Source of the DNA: Actinobacillus equuli
Lineage (GTDB): Bacteria; Pseudomonadota; Gammaproteobacteria; Enterobacterales; Pasteurellaceae
Direction of reading: 5' to 3'
DNA: 64,000 bases
Assembly (NCBI RefSeq): GCF_900636745.1
Contig: NZ_LR134310.1
Location: forward strand, 558,001 to 622,000
Shown here: positions 1 to 8,583 of the stretch, piece after piece
Numbering within the stretch: position 1 is the first letter of the stretch
Layout of the letters: each line of letters opens with the position of its first letter
Position numbers and translations under genes: made by a program
The notes under the pieces: model-generated
Told to the model about the DNA's origin: nothing
Seen by the model: the letters and a program-made list of their open reading frames with translations, nothing else
Database searches by the model: none

Positions 1-531
1 TGTAAAAATATCTCGAATTTCAGAAGGATTGATTTTTCCCCCCGTATCAGCTTCTAATACCGGAAAATCTACTCCGAATTGTAATTTTACTTCGTCTGCC
101 GTTCGGCATGGTTCTTGTCCGGTTAAATTGCAACTGGTCGAAGTTAGAGCAAATCCGGTACGTTCACAAAGCTCAATGACTGCTGGAATACGGCATAAGC
201 GTACAGCAATCGTATCAAATTGCCCGGTCAAATATTGAGGCGCTTCCTTTTTAGCCGGCATTACCCAAGTAATCGCCTGCTCGGAAGGCGTTTCAAAAAT
301 TTGCCAATGCACTGCGGTTAACTTGCTCTCATCAATATAAGGAAGTAATAGCTCTTTGGTTGGAGCAATAAGAATAAGCCCTTTTTCTTCCGGGCGTTTT
401 TTTAATTTTAATAAAGCTCGCACAGCTGACTCATTATTAGGATTACAACCTAAACCAAAGACGGCTTCAGTAGGATAAGCAACCACATTATTCTGTTTTA
501 ATTGCTCAACAATATTTTCTAAGTTATTCAT
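1..531 (-). CDS. tsaC: Threonylcarbamoyl-AMP synthase TsaC (partial, 3' end outside window)
   Basis: Makes threonylcarbamoyl-AMP from threonine, bicarbonate and ATP, the first step of the t6A37 modification of ANN-decoding tRNAs in the cytosol. The 177 visible residues show the YrdC/Sua5 fold: YPTEAVFGLGCNP near residues 19-31, KKRPEEKG (nucleotide-contacting KxR) near 43-50, and the STSCNLTG loop towards the C-terminus. Family members have about 185-190 residues, so only the last few are missing. The ATG is at 531-529, and the upstream yrdD stop lies inside the first codons (8-nt overlap), suggesting translational coupling. It is the last visible gene of a recX-yqfB-yrdD-tsaC run. Confidence 0.93.
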   Translation of the reverse strand, partial: MNNLENIVEQLKQNNVVAYPTEAVFGLGCNPNNESAVRALLKLKKRPEEKGLILIAPTKELLLPYIDESKLTAVHWQIFETPSEQAITWVMPAKKEAPQYLTGQFDTIAVRLCRIPAVIELCERTGFALTSTSCNLTGQEPCRTADEVKLQFGVDFPVLEADTGGKINPSEIRDIFT

Positions 532-1057
532 TTTCTTCACTAAATAGATATTGGCATGACTTATTCGCACATAGATACATCGACTTTCCACGCTGTTTCC
601 TGAGCGTCACGATTGAACACTGACACTGAGGGCAAGCTTTTGCTATAGGTTTAGATGCCAAAGTAAACTTACAGTTAGGAAATCCGCTACAGCCATAAAA
701 CGTTTTACCTGAGCGTCCTTTTCGCGCCACTAATTTATGCGTTTTGCACTCCGGGCAATCAAATTCTTCTTGTTCTTCCGCCTCATCATGTACAGTAAAA
801 TGACACTCTGGGTAATGGCTACAGCCAATAAAAATCCCAAAATTACCCTGTTTTAATTGCAAAAAATGTCCGCATTCAGGGCAAATTTCCGTTAAATCTT
901 TAATTATGCGGTTAGTCTGATGTAGCGGTTTTATATAGTCACATTGCGGATAACTGCTACAACCTAAAAATAAACCTTGTTTCCCTCGTTTGATTTGTAA
1001 TGCAGAACCACAATCAGGACAAAGTTCTACTTGTTTCGTAGATTTAAAAATACTCAT
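524..1057 (-). CDS. yrdD: YrdD-like protein with four topoisomerase-type C4 zinc ribbons
   Basis: A 177-residue protein made almost entirely of four Cys4 zinc-ribbon modules, each with paired CPxC/CPEC-type knuckles followed by a GCxxYPxC-type knuckle (for example CPDCG...GCSSYPQC near residues 13-39). These match the C-terminal zinc domains of bacterial topoisomerase I, but there is no catalytic topoisomerase part. The function is unproven; nucleic-acid binding is inferred from the fold. Its start codon overlaps the yqfB stop as TAATG, and its end overlaps tsaC by 8 nt, so it is part of a translationally coupled operon. The yrdD-tsaC adjacency is also known in enterobacteria. Confidence 0.85.
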   Translation of the reverse strand: MSIFKSTKQVELCPDCGSALQIKRGKQGLFLGCSSYPQCDYIKPLHQTNRIIKDLTEICPECGHFLQLKQGNFGIFIGCSHYPECHFTVHDEAEEQEEFDCPECKTHKLVARKGRSGKTFYGCSGFPNCKFTLASKPIAKACPQCQCSIVTLRKQRGKSMYLCANKSCQYLFSEENE

Positions 1058-1374
1058 TAAATTAATTCAAACTCAATCACAAAAAAGTCATTATCATTCG
1101 GATAAATATCTCTGATGACTTGCTTCAGCTCTGCTAACGACATATTTTCTTGTTTAGCGTGTTGCTCATTTAATTGCTCGAAATGAATTGGCGTAATGGA
1201 AATCACTCGAATATGCGCAAAGAAACGATTAGTTTCATTAGTAAAAACCTTTAGCTCTTGCTGAGGTTGAAAATAAGACTCGGATTTATCTCGTATAGTA
1301 ATGGTTTTCTCACCGGCTAAAATATCCGCCTCGAAACGGCTAAAAAAAGTAATATTATTCATATTCTGTGTCAT
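1057..1374 (-). CDS. yqfB: ASCH-domain N4-acetylcytidine amidohydrolase (YqfB family)
   Basis: A small protein of 105 residues (101 if the internal Met five codons in is used). It has the ASCH/PUA-like features of the YqfB family: an N-terminal [20 protein letters not shown] segment and a C-terminal [11 protein letters not shown] strand. E. coli YqfB hydrolyses N4-acetylcytidine; the FxxRF and KTITIRD positions are the conserved core of that family. The reading frame starts inside the 3' end of recX (20-nt overlap) and its stop shares a base with the yrdD ATG. Family assignment is good; substrate is transferred from the E. coli enzyme. Confidence 0.8.
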   Translation of the reverse strand: MTQNMNNITFFSRFEADILAGEKTITIRDKSESYFQPQQELKVFTNETNRFFAHIRVISITPIHFEQLNEQHAKQENMSLAELKQVIRDIYPNDNDFFVIEFELI

Positions 1375-1822
1375 TGTAATCGATATCCATTAGGTGACTA
1401 AAATGGTCATTATAAAAGCCTCTGCTGAGCATAAAACGCCACATTTTTTGCTTAGCTTTTATATCCCATGCAAGCGGTCGTTTTTTCTCAAAAACTTGCT
1501 CGGCAAGTATAAACCAATCAATCTCAGCATTATCCAATTCTTGGCTTATTAGCCAATTTTTAATCCCTTTGAGTTTCAACTCTTGTTTTAAGCGGCGAGG
1601 TCCAATTCCTTGCTGTGAACGGTAACGAATAAAACTGGCACAATAGCGCTCATCACTTTGCCAATTATTCGCTTGTGCGCGTTCAATAGCCTGCTCTATT
1701 TCTTCCTGGCTATATTCTTTTTGAACTAATTTTCGTCGTAAATCTTGTTCACTATAATCTCGCTTAGAGAGTAAATATAACAGATAATTTATTGCCGTGT
1801 AGTTAGCCATACTTAAAATCAT
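1355..1822 (-). CDS. recX: Regulatory protein RecX
   Basis: RecX binds RecA filaments and limits RecA ATPase and strand exchange. The 155-residue protein has the tandem three-helix repeats of the family, with marks such as [16 protein letters not shown] near residues 17-32 and [17 protein letters not shown] further on. Two starts are possible: ATG at 1822, or ATG at 1810 ([11 protein letters not shown]), which looks more like other RecX N-termini. Neither has a strong ribosome site. It follows recA after a hairpin terminator, as in E. coli, where recX is made by read-through; the start lies just past that hairpin. Confidence 0.92.
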   Translation of the reverse strand: MILSMANYTAINYLLYLLSKRDYSEQDLRRKLVQKEYSQEEIEQAIERAQANNWQSDERYCASFIRYRSQQGIGPRRLKQELKLKGIKNWLISQELDNAEIDWFILAEQVFEKKRPLAWDIKAKQKMWRFMLSRGFYNDHFSHLMDIDYNDTEYE

Positions 1823-1836
1823 TCAATATAAAAAAC

Positions 1837-1870
1837 AAATGCGGTTTCTACCTTCGCAGAAACCGCATTT
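1837..1870 (-). terminator. recA Rho-independent terminator
   Basis: A perfect 13-bp inverted repeat (AAATGCGGTTTCT at 1837-1849 and its complement at 1858-1870) with an 8-nt loop. On the minus strand it is followed by a GTTTTTT tract at 1830-1836. It starts four bases after the recA stop and sits immediately before recX, so recX expression probably depends on read-through. Confidence 0.9.
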
Positions 1871-1873
1871 TTA

Positions 1874-3004
1874 CTATAGTTCTTCTTCGTTAAACTCTTC
1901 GTCTTCAAAGTCATTCACATCATCGGCATCTAATACATTCTGCTCGCCTGCTGATGTTTTTTCCGGTGTTGAAATGAGTAACTCACGAATTTCTTGTTCA
2001 ATTTTGTTTGCAATCTCTGCGTTCTCTTTTAACCATTTAATTGCATTATTTTTACCTTGGCCGATTTTCGTACCTTCGTATGAGAACCAAGCACCCGCTT
2101 TTTGAATAAAGCCATTCGCTTCAGCAAGGATCAATAGTTCATTCATACGTGAAATCCCTTCGCCATACATAATGTCAAATTGAACTTCACGGAACGGCGG
2201 CGCAACTTTATTTTTCACAATTTTCACTTTCGTTTCGCTACCAACCACTTCATCACCGTCTTTTACTACACCTGAACGGCGGATATCTAAACGAACCGAA
2301 GCGTAGAATTTAAGTGCATTACCACCGGTTGTTGTTTCCGGGTTACCGAACATCACACCGATCTTCATACGAATTTGGTTGATAAACACCACTAAGCAGT
2401 TAGTCGCCTTAATATTTGCGGTTAACTTACGTAATGCTTGTGACATTAAACGTGCTTGTAAGCCCATATGAGAATCGCCCATATCACCTTCAATTTCCGC
2501 TTTCGGCGTTAATGCAGCAACCGAGTCCACAATAATCACATCAACCGCACCGGAGCGAACTAACGCATCACAAATCTCAAGTGCTTGCTCACCGTTATCC
2601 GGTTGAGAAATTAACAACGCATCGGTATCCACGCCTAATTTGCGTGCATAAACCGGATCAAGTGCGTGTTCCGCATCAATAAATGCACAAGTTTTACCTG
2701 ATTTTTGTGCTTGCGCAATGACCGATAAAGTCAGTGTTGTTTTACCTGAAGATTCCGGGCCATAGATCTCAACGATACGTCCCATCGGTAAACCGCCGAT
2801 ACCTAATGCGGCATCTAAACCGATTGAACCGGTTGAAACCGCTTCAATATCAAGCGCTTGTGTATCACCTAAGCGCATGATAGATCCTTTACCAAATTGT
2901 TTTTCAATTTGGGCAAGAGCAGCTGCTAATGCTTTTTCTTTTTGTTCCGGATCGATTTGTTTTGTTACTGTATTCTTTTGCGCTTTTTTGTTGTCAGCTG
3001 CCAT
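1874..3004 (-). CDS. recA: Recombinase RecA
   Basis: DNA-dependent ATPase that forms filaments on single-stranded DNA, performs homologous pairing and triggers LexA self-cleavage. Over 376 residues it shows Walker A GPESSGKT at residues 82-89, Walker B-type [10 protein letters not shown], and the MAW-type switch segment [17 protein letters not shown]. The N-terminus is about 16 residues longer than E. coli RecA (Walker A starts at residue 66 there). There is no internal Met before residue 43, so the extension is part of the protein. A GGAC ribosome site precedes the ATG. It has its own promoter with a LexA-type operator in the spacer and ends at a strong hairpin. Confidence 0.98.
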   Translation of the reverse strand: MAADNKKAQKNTVTKQIDPEQKEKALAAALAQIEKQFGKGSIMRLGDTQALDIEAVSTGSIGLDAALGIGGLPMGRIVEIYGPESSGKTTLTLSVIAQAQKSGKTCAFIDAEHALDPVYARKLGVDTDALLISQPDNGEQALEICDALVRSGAVDVIIVDSVAALTPKAEIEGDMGDSHMGLQARLMSQALRKLTANIKATNCLVVFINQIRMKIGVMFGNPETTTGGNALKFYASVRLDIRRSGVVKDGDEVVGSETKVKIVKNKVAPPFREVQFDIMYGEGISRMNELLILAEANGFIQKAGAWFSYEGTKIGQGKNNAIKWLKENAEIANKIEQEIRELLISTPEKTSAGEQNVLDADDVNDFEDEEFNEEEL

Positions 3005-3066
3005 AGTATTGTCCTTTGCAAACTTTTTTGAAAAAACGACTGCTTGTCGTCAATTAACTGTGTATT

Positions 3067-3094
3067 ATTATAGTGTTTACTTATACAGTTTCAA
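3067..3094 (-). promoter_or_regulatory. recA promoter with LexA-type operator in the spacer
   Basis: On the minus strand, TTGAAA (3094-3089) and TATAAT (3072-3067) form a -35/-10 pair separated by 16 bp. The spacer itself is CTGT-N8-ACAC (3088-3073), one base from the gammaproteobacterial LexA consensus CTGT-N8-ACAG. LexA binding there would block polymerase, as at the E. coli recA promoter. The match is seen directly; LexA binding is inferred. Confidence 0.85.
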
Positions 3095-3117
3095 GCATTT
3101 TTTTACTGTTTTTCGAT

Positions 3118-3723
3118 CTATCTAGCAAAATTGATCGCTGAAATCGGTAAAGCTCTTTGTAAATCAAAAGGATTAAGCGCATTCACCATCATAACCTGTT
3201 CATACTGAGGTAAATCTTGCGATGTTATTTGTACTAATTGAACCATACCCGCTTCAAGCAGCTTGCTTAACTGCGTACCTTTTAATAAATAATCTTGTGA
3301 GCTAAACCACTGTCCTTGTTTTAAAAACAGTAAATTTCCGATCGTACAATCACTCACCTTACCGTTATTGATAATAATCACTTCATCAGCTTGCAAAGTT
3401 TTAAGCGAATCTAACCGCTTGCGATCGCTATATTTAAAGCGGTAATCCAAATCCTCAACGTACACACATTGGAAAGAGTTGATCTTACGTGGCGAATAAA
3501 GGAAAAATTGCTGTTGAAACTCACTCGCATTGTAATCAATGCGACAGCGAACTCTTCCTTGCCGGAATCCGTCCGGCACATAAATTATTTCTGCTAATTG
3601 CCATTGCGGTTGCACATTAAAATATTGCTTAATCGTACTTTCAAAACGTTGCCGATGATAAGCTAAATTTTGCGGTTCGCCATCAATCACTGAAATTGTT
3701 TCAAACAATGGAAATCGGCACAT
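3118..3723 (-). CDS. Aminotransferase class IV protein, probable aminodeoxychorismate lyase (PabC-like)
   Basis: A 201-residue PLP fold-type IV protein. The lysine in SDRKRLDSLK (near residues 98-107) aligns with the Schiff-base lysine of 4-amino-4-deoxychorismate lyase, and ADEVIIINNGKVSDCTIGNLLF matches the family phosphate-binding segment. It overlaps pabB by 23 bp, so the likely reaction is release of pyruvate from aminodeoxychorismate to give p-aminobenzoate for folate. It is shorter than E. coli PabC (269 residues), so the lyase assignment rests mainly on context. GGAG lies upstream of the ATG. It ends just before the recA promoter. Confidence 0.75.
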   Translation of the reverse strand: MCRFPLFETISVIDGEPQNLAYHRQRFESTIKQYFNVQPQWQLAEIIYVPDGFRQGRVRCRIDYNASEFQQQFFLYSPRKINSFQCVYVEDLDYRFKYSDRKRLDSLKTLQADEVIIINNGKVSDCTIGNLLFLKQGQWFSSQDYLLKGTQLSKLLEAGMVQLVQITSQDLPQYEQVMMVNALNPFDLQRALPISAINFAR

Positions 3724-4669
3724 AAACTTTCTCCAGTAACTCGTTATATTCGTCGTTCAATACGCTTTTTGCAGTAATACCACCGCCACTACGGAAAAGA
3801 AGTCGCTGATTATTCTGTTCAATGAAGCGAATTGCCACCGCACTCTCTAAATTTTCACCGTCAAAATAGCCGAAAATGCCGGTGTAATAACCTCGCTGCC
3901 CGATTTCCGCTTGTTGAATAATCTCTAAGGTTTTTTCTTTCGGCGCACCGCTAATTGAGCCTGCCGGCAGGAGCTTGGCTAATAGTGAACCCACACTCGC
4001 TTGCCAATTTTCGTTTAGCTCGCCGCAAATTTCAGAACTGGTTTGATAAATTGCGCCACGGTAGGTATCCACTTTCTCTAAATAACGATACTTCGTCACC
4101 TGAATATTTTGTGAAACTAACGCCAAATCATTACGAATCAAATCTACAATTGTATTGTGTTCGGTAAATTCTTTATCCGATTGCATCAGCTTTTCCGCCG
4201 CATTCGGCTCATTCGCATTAATCGTGCCTTTCATCGGATAAGAGTAGATTTTATTTTGTTGAATCCGCACAAAAGTTTCTGGCGAAAAACAAACAAACTG
4301 CCCTTTCAGCCACAATTTATATTTTGCCGAACTGGCGAAAAACAGTTCATCTAAACTGTAATTGGTTTGAATTTCAGTCGGATAAGTCAAATTCAATAAA
4401 TAACTGTTTCCGGCTTGGATTTCCTTTTGAACAAGCTCAAAACCTTGCTGATAAGTTTCAAACGAAATGGGATTGATTTGAAATTCAAACGGCTTGCTAA
4501 CGTTTTGTGGTTGAACATTCGATTTGCAAAAAAAATCGAAAAACAGACCGCTTGCTGCCGCTTGTTCTAGCGGGCAAATAATCGGTTTTTGCTGTTCAAA
4601 ATCAATTAAAAAGAAAAACGGACTTTTCTGTTGCCCGAGTTGATTGGCGATTTGGATAAAATGTTGCAT
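3701..4669 (-). CDS. pabB: Aminodeoxychorismate synthase component I (PabB)
   Basis: Converts chorismate and ammonia to 4-amino-4-deoxychorismate. The 322-residue protein is the short, chorismate-binding form. Visible motifs are YPMKGTI (the lysine in xKGT is characteristic of PabB; TrpE has alanine), LPAGSISGAPKEKTLEII, YYTGIFGYFDG and the C-terminal RSGGGIT. It needs a glutamine amidotransferase partner, and the pabA-like gene at 6410-7000 on the other side of rmuC is the obvious candidate. It is divergent from rmuC, with a 134-bp gap between starts, and translationally overlapped with the PabC-like gene. Confidence 0.92.
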   Translation of the reverse strand: MQHFIQIANQLGQQKSPFFFLIDFEQQKPIICPLEQAAASGLFFDFFCKSNVQPQNVSKPFEFQINPISFETYQQGFELVQKEIQAGNSYLLNLTYPTEIQTNYSLDELFFASSAKYKLWLKGQFVCFSPETFVRIQQNKIYSYPMKGTINANEPNAAEKLMQSDKEFTEHNTIVDLIRNDLALVSQNIQVTKYRYLEKVDTYRGAIYQTSSEICGELNENWQASVGSLLAKLLPAGSISGAPKEKTLEIIQQAEIGQRGYYTGIFGYFDGENLESAVAIRFIEQNNQRLLFRSGGGITAKSVLNDEYNELLEKVYVPISIV

Positions 4670-4761
4670 AAACTCAAAATGTGACGAATATTGCCGTTAT
4701 TCTAGGGGAATTTCCGCCAATTTAGCAACGTTCTTTCACTTTTCATTTTTCGCCGGATTGC

Positions 4762-4767
4762 TATAAT
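4762..4767 (+). promoter_or_regulatory. Putative -10 element upstream of rmuC
   Basis: A perfect TATAAT lies 37 bp before the rmuC ATG in the divergent pabB-rmuC gap. No good -35 is found at 16-18 bp, so this is a candidate only. Confidence 0.4.
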
Positions 4768-4803
4768 ACTGTATATTTTTCTATTAGATTCAGGTTTACC
4801 TTT

Positions 4804-6438
4804 ATGATTATTGACGAAATATGGTTTTATGTGGCGATTGCCGTGCTACTGGCTATCGCCGTTTTTCTGTTTTTTCTGCAATCACGTTACCAACGTGATG
4901 CGTTTGAACTTTCGCAAGATTTGGCCAAAGCACAAGCCGATCTCACTCAAATTAACCAAAAATTTGAGCAACTTTCTGCTGAAAAAAATCAGATCGAACA
5001 ATGGGCAATTCAGTATAAAACACAAGCCCAAGCGGGTATTGAACGAATTAACGAAAAAGAGACACAAATTAACCGCTTACACGGCAAAATTGAAGAAGCG
5101 GAACAACAAGAACAGCAATTGGAACGCTATATCAATGAGCTGAAAGAACGTATCGGTGCATTCCAAGCCAAGTCGGAAAGTTTAGAAGAGCAATTACAAT
5201 TTAATCAAAATGCGCTTTCGCATAAAGAACGTGAAAGCCAATCGCTTTCAGCTCAACTTAGCCAGACGCAAAATGAATTAACCGAATTGCGAACCTCACT
5301 TTCAGAAAAACAAGCGAATTTTGAAGCGCAACAACGTAATTTTGTTGAGGTAAAACAACAACTTAATGTTGAGTTTCAACATTTGGCACAGCAAATTTTG
5401 GAAGAAAAAACCAAAAGTTTTACCGCCAGCAACCAATCTTCGTTAGATGCCCTGTTAAAACCGTTTAAAGAACAAATCGAGGGTTTCCAAAAACGGGTAA
5501 ATGAAGTGCATAGCGAATCGCTTAAAGGTACGGCAAGTTTAGAAGCCGAACTGAAGCGCGTGCTACAAATCGGAGTGTCAATGTCGGAAGAAGCACAAAA
5601 CTTAACCAATGCGCTTAAAGGCAACAATAAAATCGCCGGTAATTGGGGCGAAGTACAGCTGGAATCGGCATTACAGGCTGCGGGATTATTAGCCGGCGAG
5701 CACTATGTGGCTCAAGAAAGTTTTCGAGACCAAGAAGGCAAACGCTTCGCACCTGACTTTGTGGTGCATTTACCCGATCAAAAACATTTAATTATTGATA
5801 GTAAAGTTTCATTATTGGCTTATGATCAAGCGGTCAGATCCGAAGAAAATTTTGCAATTACCCAAGCCTTAGATGAGCATTGCAAATCACTCCGTACGCA
5901 TATTGACGGCTTATCGAAAAAGAATTATAGCAGTTTACAAGGGGTGAAAAGTCCGGATTTCGTGTTGATGTTTGTACCGATTGAACCAGCTTATATTGAA
6001 GCGATGAAACACGATCCGCAACTGTTTAATTACGGTTATGAACGTAATGTCATTTTGGTTTCATATACCACTTTAATGCCGATTTTGCGTACCGTGGCAA
6101 ATTTATGGCGAATTGAGCGAGGCAATGCCGAAGCACGTGAAATCAGTGAAAAAGCGGGTGAAATTTATAATCAAGTGTGTACTGTTGCAGATCGTTTGGC
6201 GAAATTAGGCAATACGCTGAATACGGTAAATAACCAATATAATCAGACGGTAACCTCATTAGTCGGACGCCAAGGCTTAGTCGGCAAGGTGGAACGTTTC
6301 CAACAACTTTCCGCCAAAGCCAGCCAAACGATGCCGGCGGTTGAGATGCTTACCAATGATTTTGATACCAATAAACTCACATTAATTGCAGAAAAGATTG
6401 AAGATAGCAATGCAGCAAACAATGAAGAAAGCCACTAA
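4804..6438 (+). CDS. rmuC: DNA recombination protein RmuC
   Basis: RmuC restrains recombination at inverted repeats in E. coli and has a predicted nuclease-like core; its biochemical role is not settled. The 544-residue protein has an N-terminal membrane anchor (about residues 6-25), a long coiled coil rich in Gln and Glu (about 30-210), and the RmuC core. Marks of the core are NWGEVQLESALQAAGL, RFAPDFVVHLPDQKHLIIDSK (PD-(D/E)xK-like acidic and lysine positions) and FVPIEPAYIEA. Length fits the family. Its 3' end overlaps the start of the pabA-like gene, so the two are probably cotranscribed. Confidence 0.93.
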   Translation: MIIDEIWFYVAIAVLLAIAVFLFFLQSRYQRDAFELSQDLAKAQADLTQINQKFEQLSAEKNQIEQWAIQYKTQAQAGIERINEKETQINRLHGKIEEAEQQEQQLERYINELKERIGAFQAKSESLEEQLQFNQNALSHKERESQSLSAQLSQTQNELTELRTSLSEKQANFEAQQRNFVEVKQQLNVEFQHLAQQILEEKTKSFTASNQSSLDALLKPFKEQIEGFQKRVNEVHSESLKGTASLEAELKRVLQIGVSMSEEAQNLTNALKGNNKIAGNWGEVQLESALQAAGLLAGEHYVAQESFRDQEGKRFAPDFVVHLPDQKHLIIDSKVSLLAYDQAVRSEENFAITQALDEHCKSLRTHIDGLSKKNYSSLQGVKSPDFVLMFVPIEPAYIEAMKHDPQLFNYGYERNVILVSYTTLMPILRTVANLWRIERGNAEAREISEKAGEIYNQVCTVADRLAKLGNTLNTVNNQYNQTVTSLVGRQGLVGKVERFQQLSAKASQTMPAVEMLTNDFDTNKLTLIAEKIEDSNAANNEESH

Positions 6439-7000
6439 TTTATTAATTATCGATAACCACGATTCGTTTACTTTCAATCTGGTTGATCTGCTACGTAAAA
6501 TCGGCATGCCGATGAAAGTGGTTTTAGTAGAACAATTAGTGCTTGATGAGGTAGAAAACTTTAGCCACATTTTGATTTCACCCGGCCCGGATGTACCAAG
6601 AGCTTATCCGCAAACCTTTGAAATGTTGAAACGTTTTCATCAAACCAAATCAATTTTAGGTGTGTGTTTAGGTCATCAGACGCTGTGTGAATTTTTTGGC
6701 GGCGAGCTATACAACTTGAATGAAGTCAGACACGGGCAGCAACGTCCTTTAATCCAAATTAGCGATAACCCGATTTTTGACGGTTTACCCGAGCGTTTTA
6801 ATATCGGTTTATATCATTCGTGGGCTATTTCGCAAAAATCACTGGGAAATACACCGCTTGTTGCTACGACGGTTTGCGATCAAGATGTCTTAATGGCATT
6901 TAAACATCAGCATTTACCGATTTATGGCGTGCAATTCCACCCCGAATCGTTTATTACTGAGTATGGCGAGCAAATGTTACGAAACTGGCTAAATGCCTAG
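6410..7000 (+). CDS. pabA: Glutamine amidotransferase, aminodeoxychorismate synthase component II (PabA/TrpG type)
   Basis: Class I glutamine amidotransferase that hydrolyses glutamine and passes ammonia to the chorismate-binding subunit. The nucleophile motif GVCLGHQ and the catalytic His/Glu motif GVQFHPES are both present, as is the N-terminal LLIIDNHDSFTFNLVDLL. PabA and TrpG cannot be told apart by sequence alone. The nearby pabB and absence of trp genes favour PabA, perhaps shared. I chose ATG 6410 (GAAGA five bases upstream); ATG 6422 is a real alternative. Either start lies inside rmuC (29- or 17-bp overlap). Confidence 0.87.
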   Translation: MQQTMKKATNLLIIDNHDSFTFNLVDLLRKIGMPMKVVLVEQLVLDEVENFSHILISPGPDVPRAYPQTFEMLKRFHQTKSILGVCLGHQTLCEFFGGELYNLNEVRHGQQRPLIQISDNPIFDGLPERFNIGLYHSWAISQKSLGNTPLVATTVCDQDVLMAFKHQHLPIYGVQFHPESFITEYGEQMLRNWLNA

Positions 7001-7072
7001 CGTGAAATTTTGGTGTAAGGGCAATAATAGATTACAGTCTAATATTAGCTTATTTTAACCGAGGACAATCCA

Positions 7073-7525
7073 ATGAAATTAAAAGCTTTACTACTTACGT
7101 CTTTATTATTAGCTGCCGGTTATGCGAATGCAGAAACAGACCTGAAACCTGCGGTGTTTAAAAGTAAATTTAGCTTTCAGCAAACAGTAGAAACCTTAGA
7201 AGAGACATTTAAAGACAAAGGCATGATGGTCTTTGCTAAAATCGATCACCAAGCAGCGGCAAAAGCTGCCGGTCTTGAAATGCAACCGGCAACCGTGATT
7301 ATTTACGGCACACCAAAAGCCGGAACACCGTTGATGGTAAAAGATCCGAGCTTGGCATTGCAATTGCCTTTAAAAGTGTTAGTGACGGAGCCGAAAACAG
7401 GAGAAGTTGAAGTCATGTTAAATCGTGCGGAACAAGTTGTAGCCCATTCAAATACGCCATACCAAGCAGTTGAAAATAGCTTAGCCAAAGCGGAAAAACT
7501 GATTGAAGCCACTGTAACAAAATAA
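7073..7525 (+). CDS. Periplasmic DUF302-domain protein
   Basis: A 150-residue exported protein. Residues 1-20 form a signal peptide ending at NA-ETD. The rest matches the DUF302 fold, with FSFQQTVETLEETFKDKGMM near the start of the mature part and GTPKAGTPLMVKDPSLALQLPLKVLV in the centre. DUF302 proteins are small periplasmic proteins whose role is not established. No cysteine or obvious cofactor site is visible. A GAGGA ribosome site precedes the ATG. It stands alone and faces lpxM, with a shared hairpin between. Confidence 0.8.
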   Translation: MKLKALLLTSLLLAAGYANAETDLKPAVFKSKFSFQQTVETLEETFKDKGMMVFAKIDHQAAAKAAGLEMQPATVIIYGTPKAGTPLMVKDPSLALQLPLKVLVTEPKTGEVEVMLNRAEQVVAHSNTPYQAVENSLAKAEKLIEATVTK

Positions 7526-7544
7526 TCCATGACTTATAAACGAC

Positions 7545-7587
7545 AAGCGGTCAAATCTTGCAAAAAATTTGCGAAATTTGACCGCTT
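7545..7587. terminator. Bidirectional terminator made of paired uptake sequences
   Basis: Inverted arms AAGCGGTCAAAT (7545-7556) and its perfect complement (7576-7587) around a 19-nt loop. It lies between the convergent DUF302 gene and lpxM, so it can serve both strands. Confidence 0.75.
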
Positions 7588-7618
7588 ATTTGTATCCAAA
7601 ACGAAATCAGTAAATAGG

Positions 7619-8575
7619 TTAACGCTTATAAATATCCTCACCGTTTCGGCGGGTTTTAAGTAAACGTAAAATCCACACGTATTGTTCCGGATTTTTTGTC
7701 ACGAAATACTCTATCACTTTATTCATTTCTCGGGCAGATTGCACCGGATCGCCGGAAAATTCCAATGCCGGTAAGATTTCCATTTGATATATCCCCTGTT
7801 CCGCATTGTAAATCGGAAACATCGGAATCACCACCGCATTTGCCACTTTTGCCATTTTATTCAGCCCCGGTAAAGTCGCTTTTTCCGTCGCAAAGAAATC
7901 GGCATAAACGCTAAGATCTTCACCGTAATCTTCATCCGGTAGGAAATAACCGACATCGCCTTTGCGCACATCATTTAAGAATTTCTTAATACCGTTTTGA
8001 CGCGTGTGCATTTTGCCGCCGAATCGCTCACGGGTAATATTCCAAAGCCAATCGACAAGTGCGTTTCGATGCGGATTATACATTGAGGTCATCGGGAATC
8101 CGTGGGTGTACATCGCTACGCCTGCGGCATCAATCGACCAAGTATGCGGCACGAGCAAGATAACGTTTTTACCCTTTTCTCGAGCTTCTCTGACATATTC
8201 AAAGCCGTTAAACTCGCAACGTTTTTGTAAATAAGCGGTTGAACGCAGTGCCGTTTCACCGATTGCCAGCATTGTTTGAGAAACGGTAATAAACATTTTC
8301 TCAATCACTTCCGCACGTTTTTGTTCCGACCACTCAGGAAAGCAATAACGTAAATTCACATCAGCACGATGATACTGTTTTTTGCCTTTACGTTTTAAAT
8401 GATTTGCAACGATTCGACCAATCCATACACCTAATTTATCACGCATACGAGCAGGTACATAAGCCAGAACAACCAGTGCAAAGACACCAAGCCATACGCC
8501 CCAATACTTCGGATACAAAAATTCCGTTAAAAATTTATGTTCATACCCCTCTCGGGCTGTAATTCGTTCTGTCAT
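7619..8575 (-). CDS. lpxM: Lipid A myristoyl/lauroyl acyltransferase LpxM (MsbB)
   Basis: Inner-membrane enzyme that adds the last secondary acyl chain to Kdo2-lipid A. In the 318-residue protein, one transmembrane segment (about residues 24-42) precedes an acyltransferase core with the HxxxD-type motif PHTWSID. The LpxM-type block PDEDYGEDLSVYADFFATEKATLPG follows, in which ADFFAT and KATLPG separate LpxM from LpxL. The start lies 9 bp after the rnfE stop on the same strand, so it is probably transcribed as the last gene of the rnf operon. Acyl-chain length cannot be read from sequence. Confidence 0.9.
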   Translation of the reverse strand: MTERITAREGYEHKFLTEFLYPKYWGVWLGVFALVVLAYVPARMRDKLGVWIGRIVANHLKRKGKKQYHRADVNLRYCFPEWSEQKRAEVIEKMFITVSQTMLAIGETALRSTAYLQKRCEFNGFEYVREAREKGKNVILLVPHTWSIDAAGVAMYTHGFPMTSMYNPHRNALVDWLWNITRERFGGKMHTRQNGIKKFLNDVRKGDVGYFLPDEDYGEDLSVYADFFATEKATLPGLNKMAKVANAVVIPMFPIYNAEQGIYQMEILPALEFSGDPVQSAREMNKVIEYFVTKNPEQYVWILRLLKTRRNGEDIYKR

Positions 8576-8583
8576 TCGGTTCT

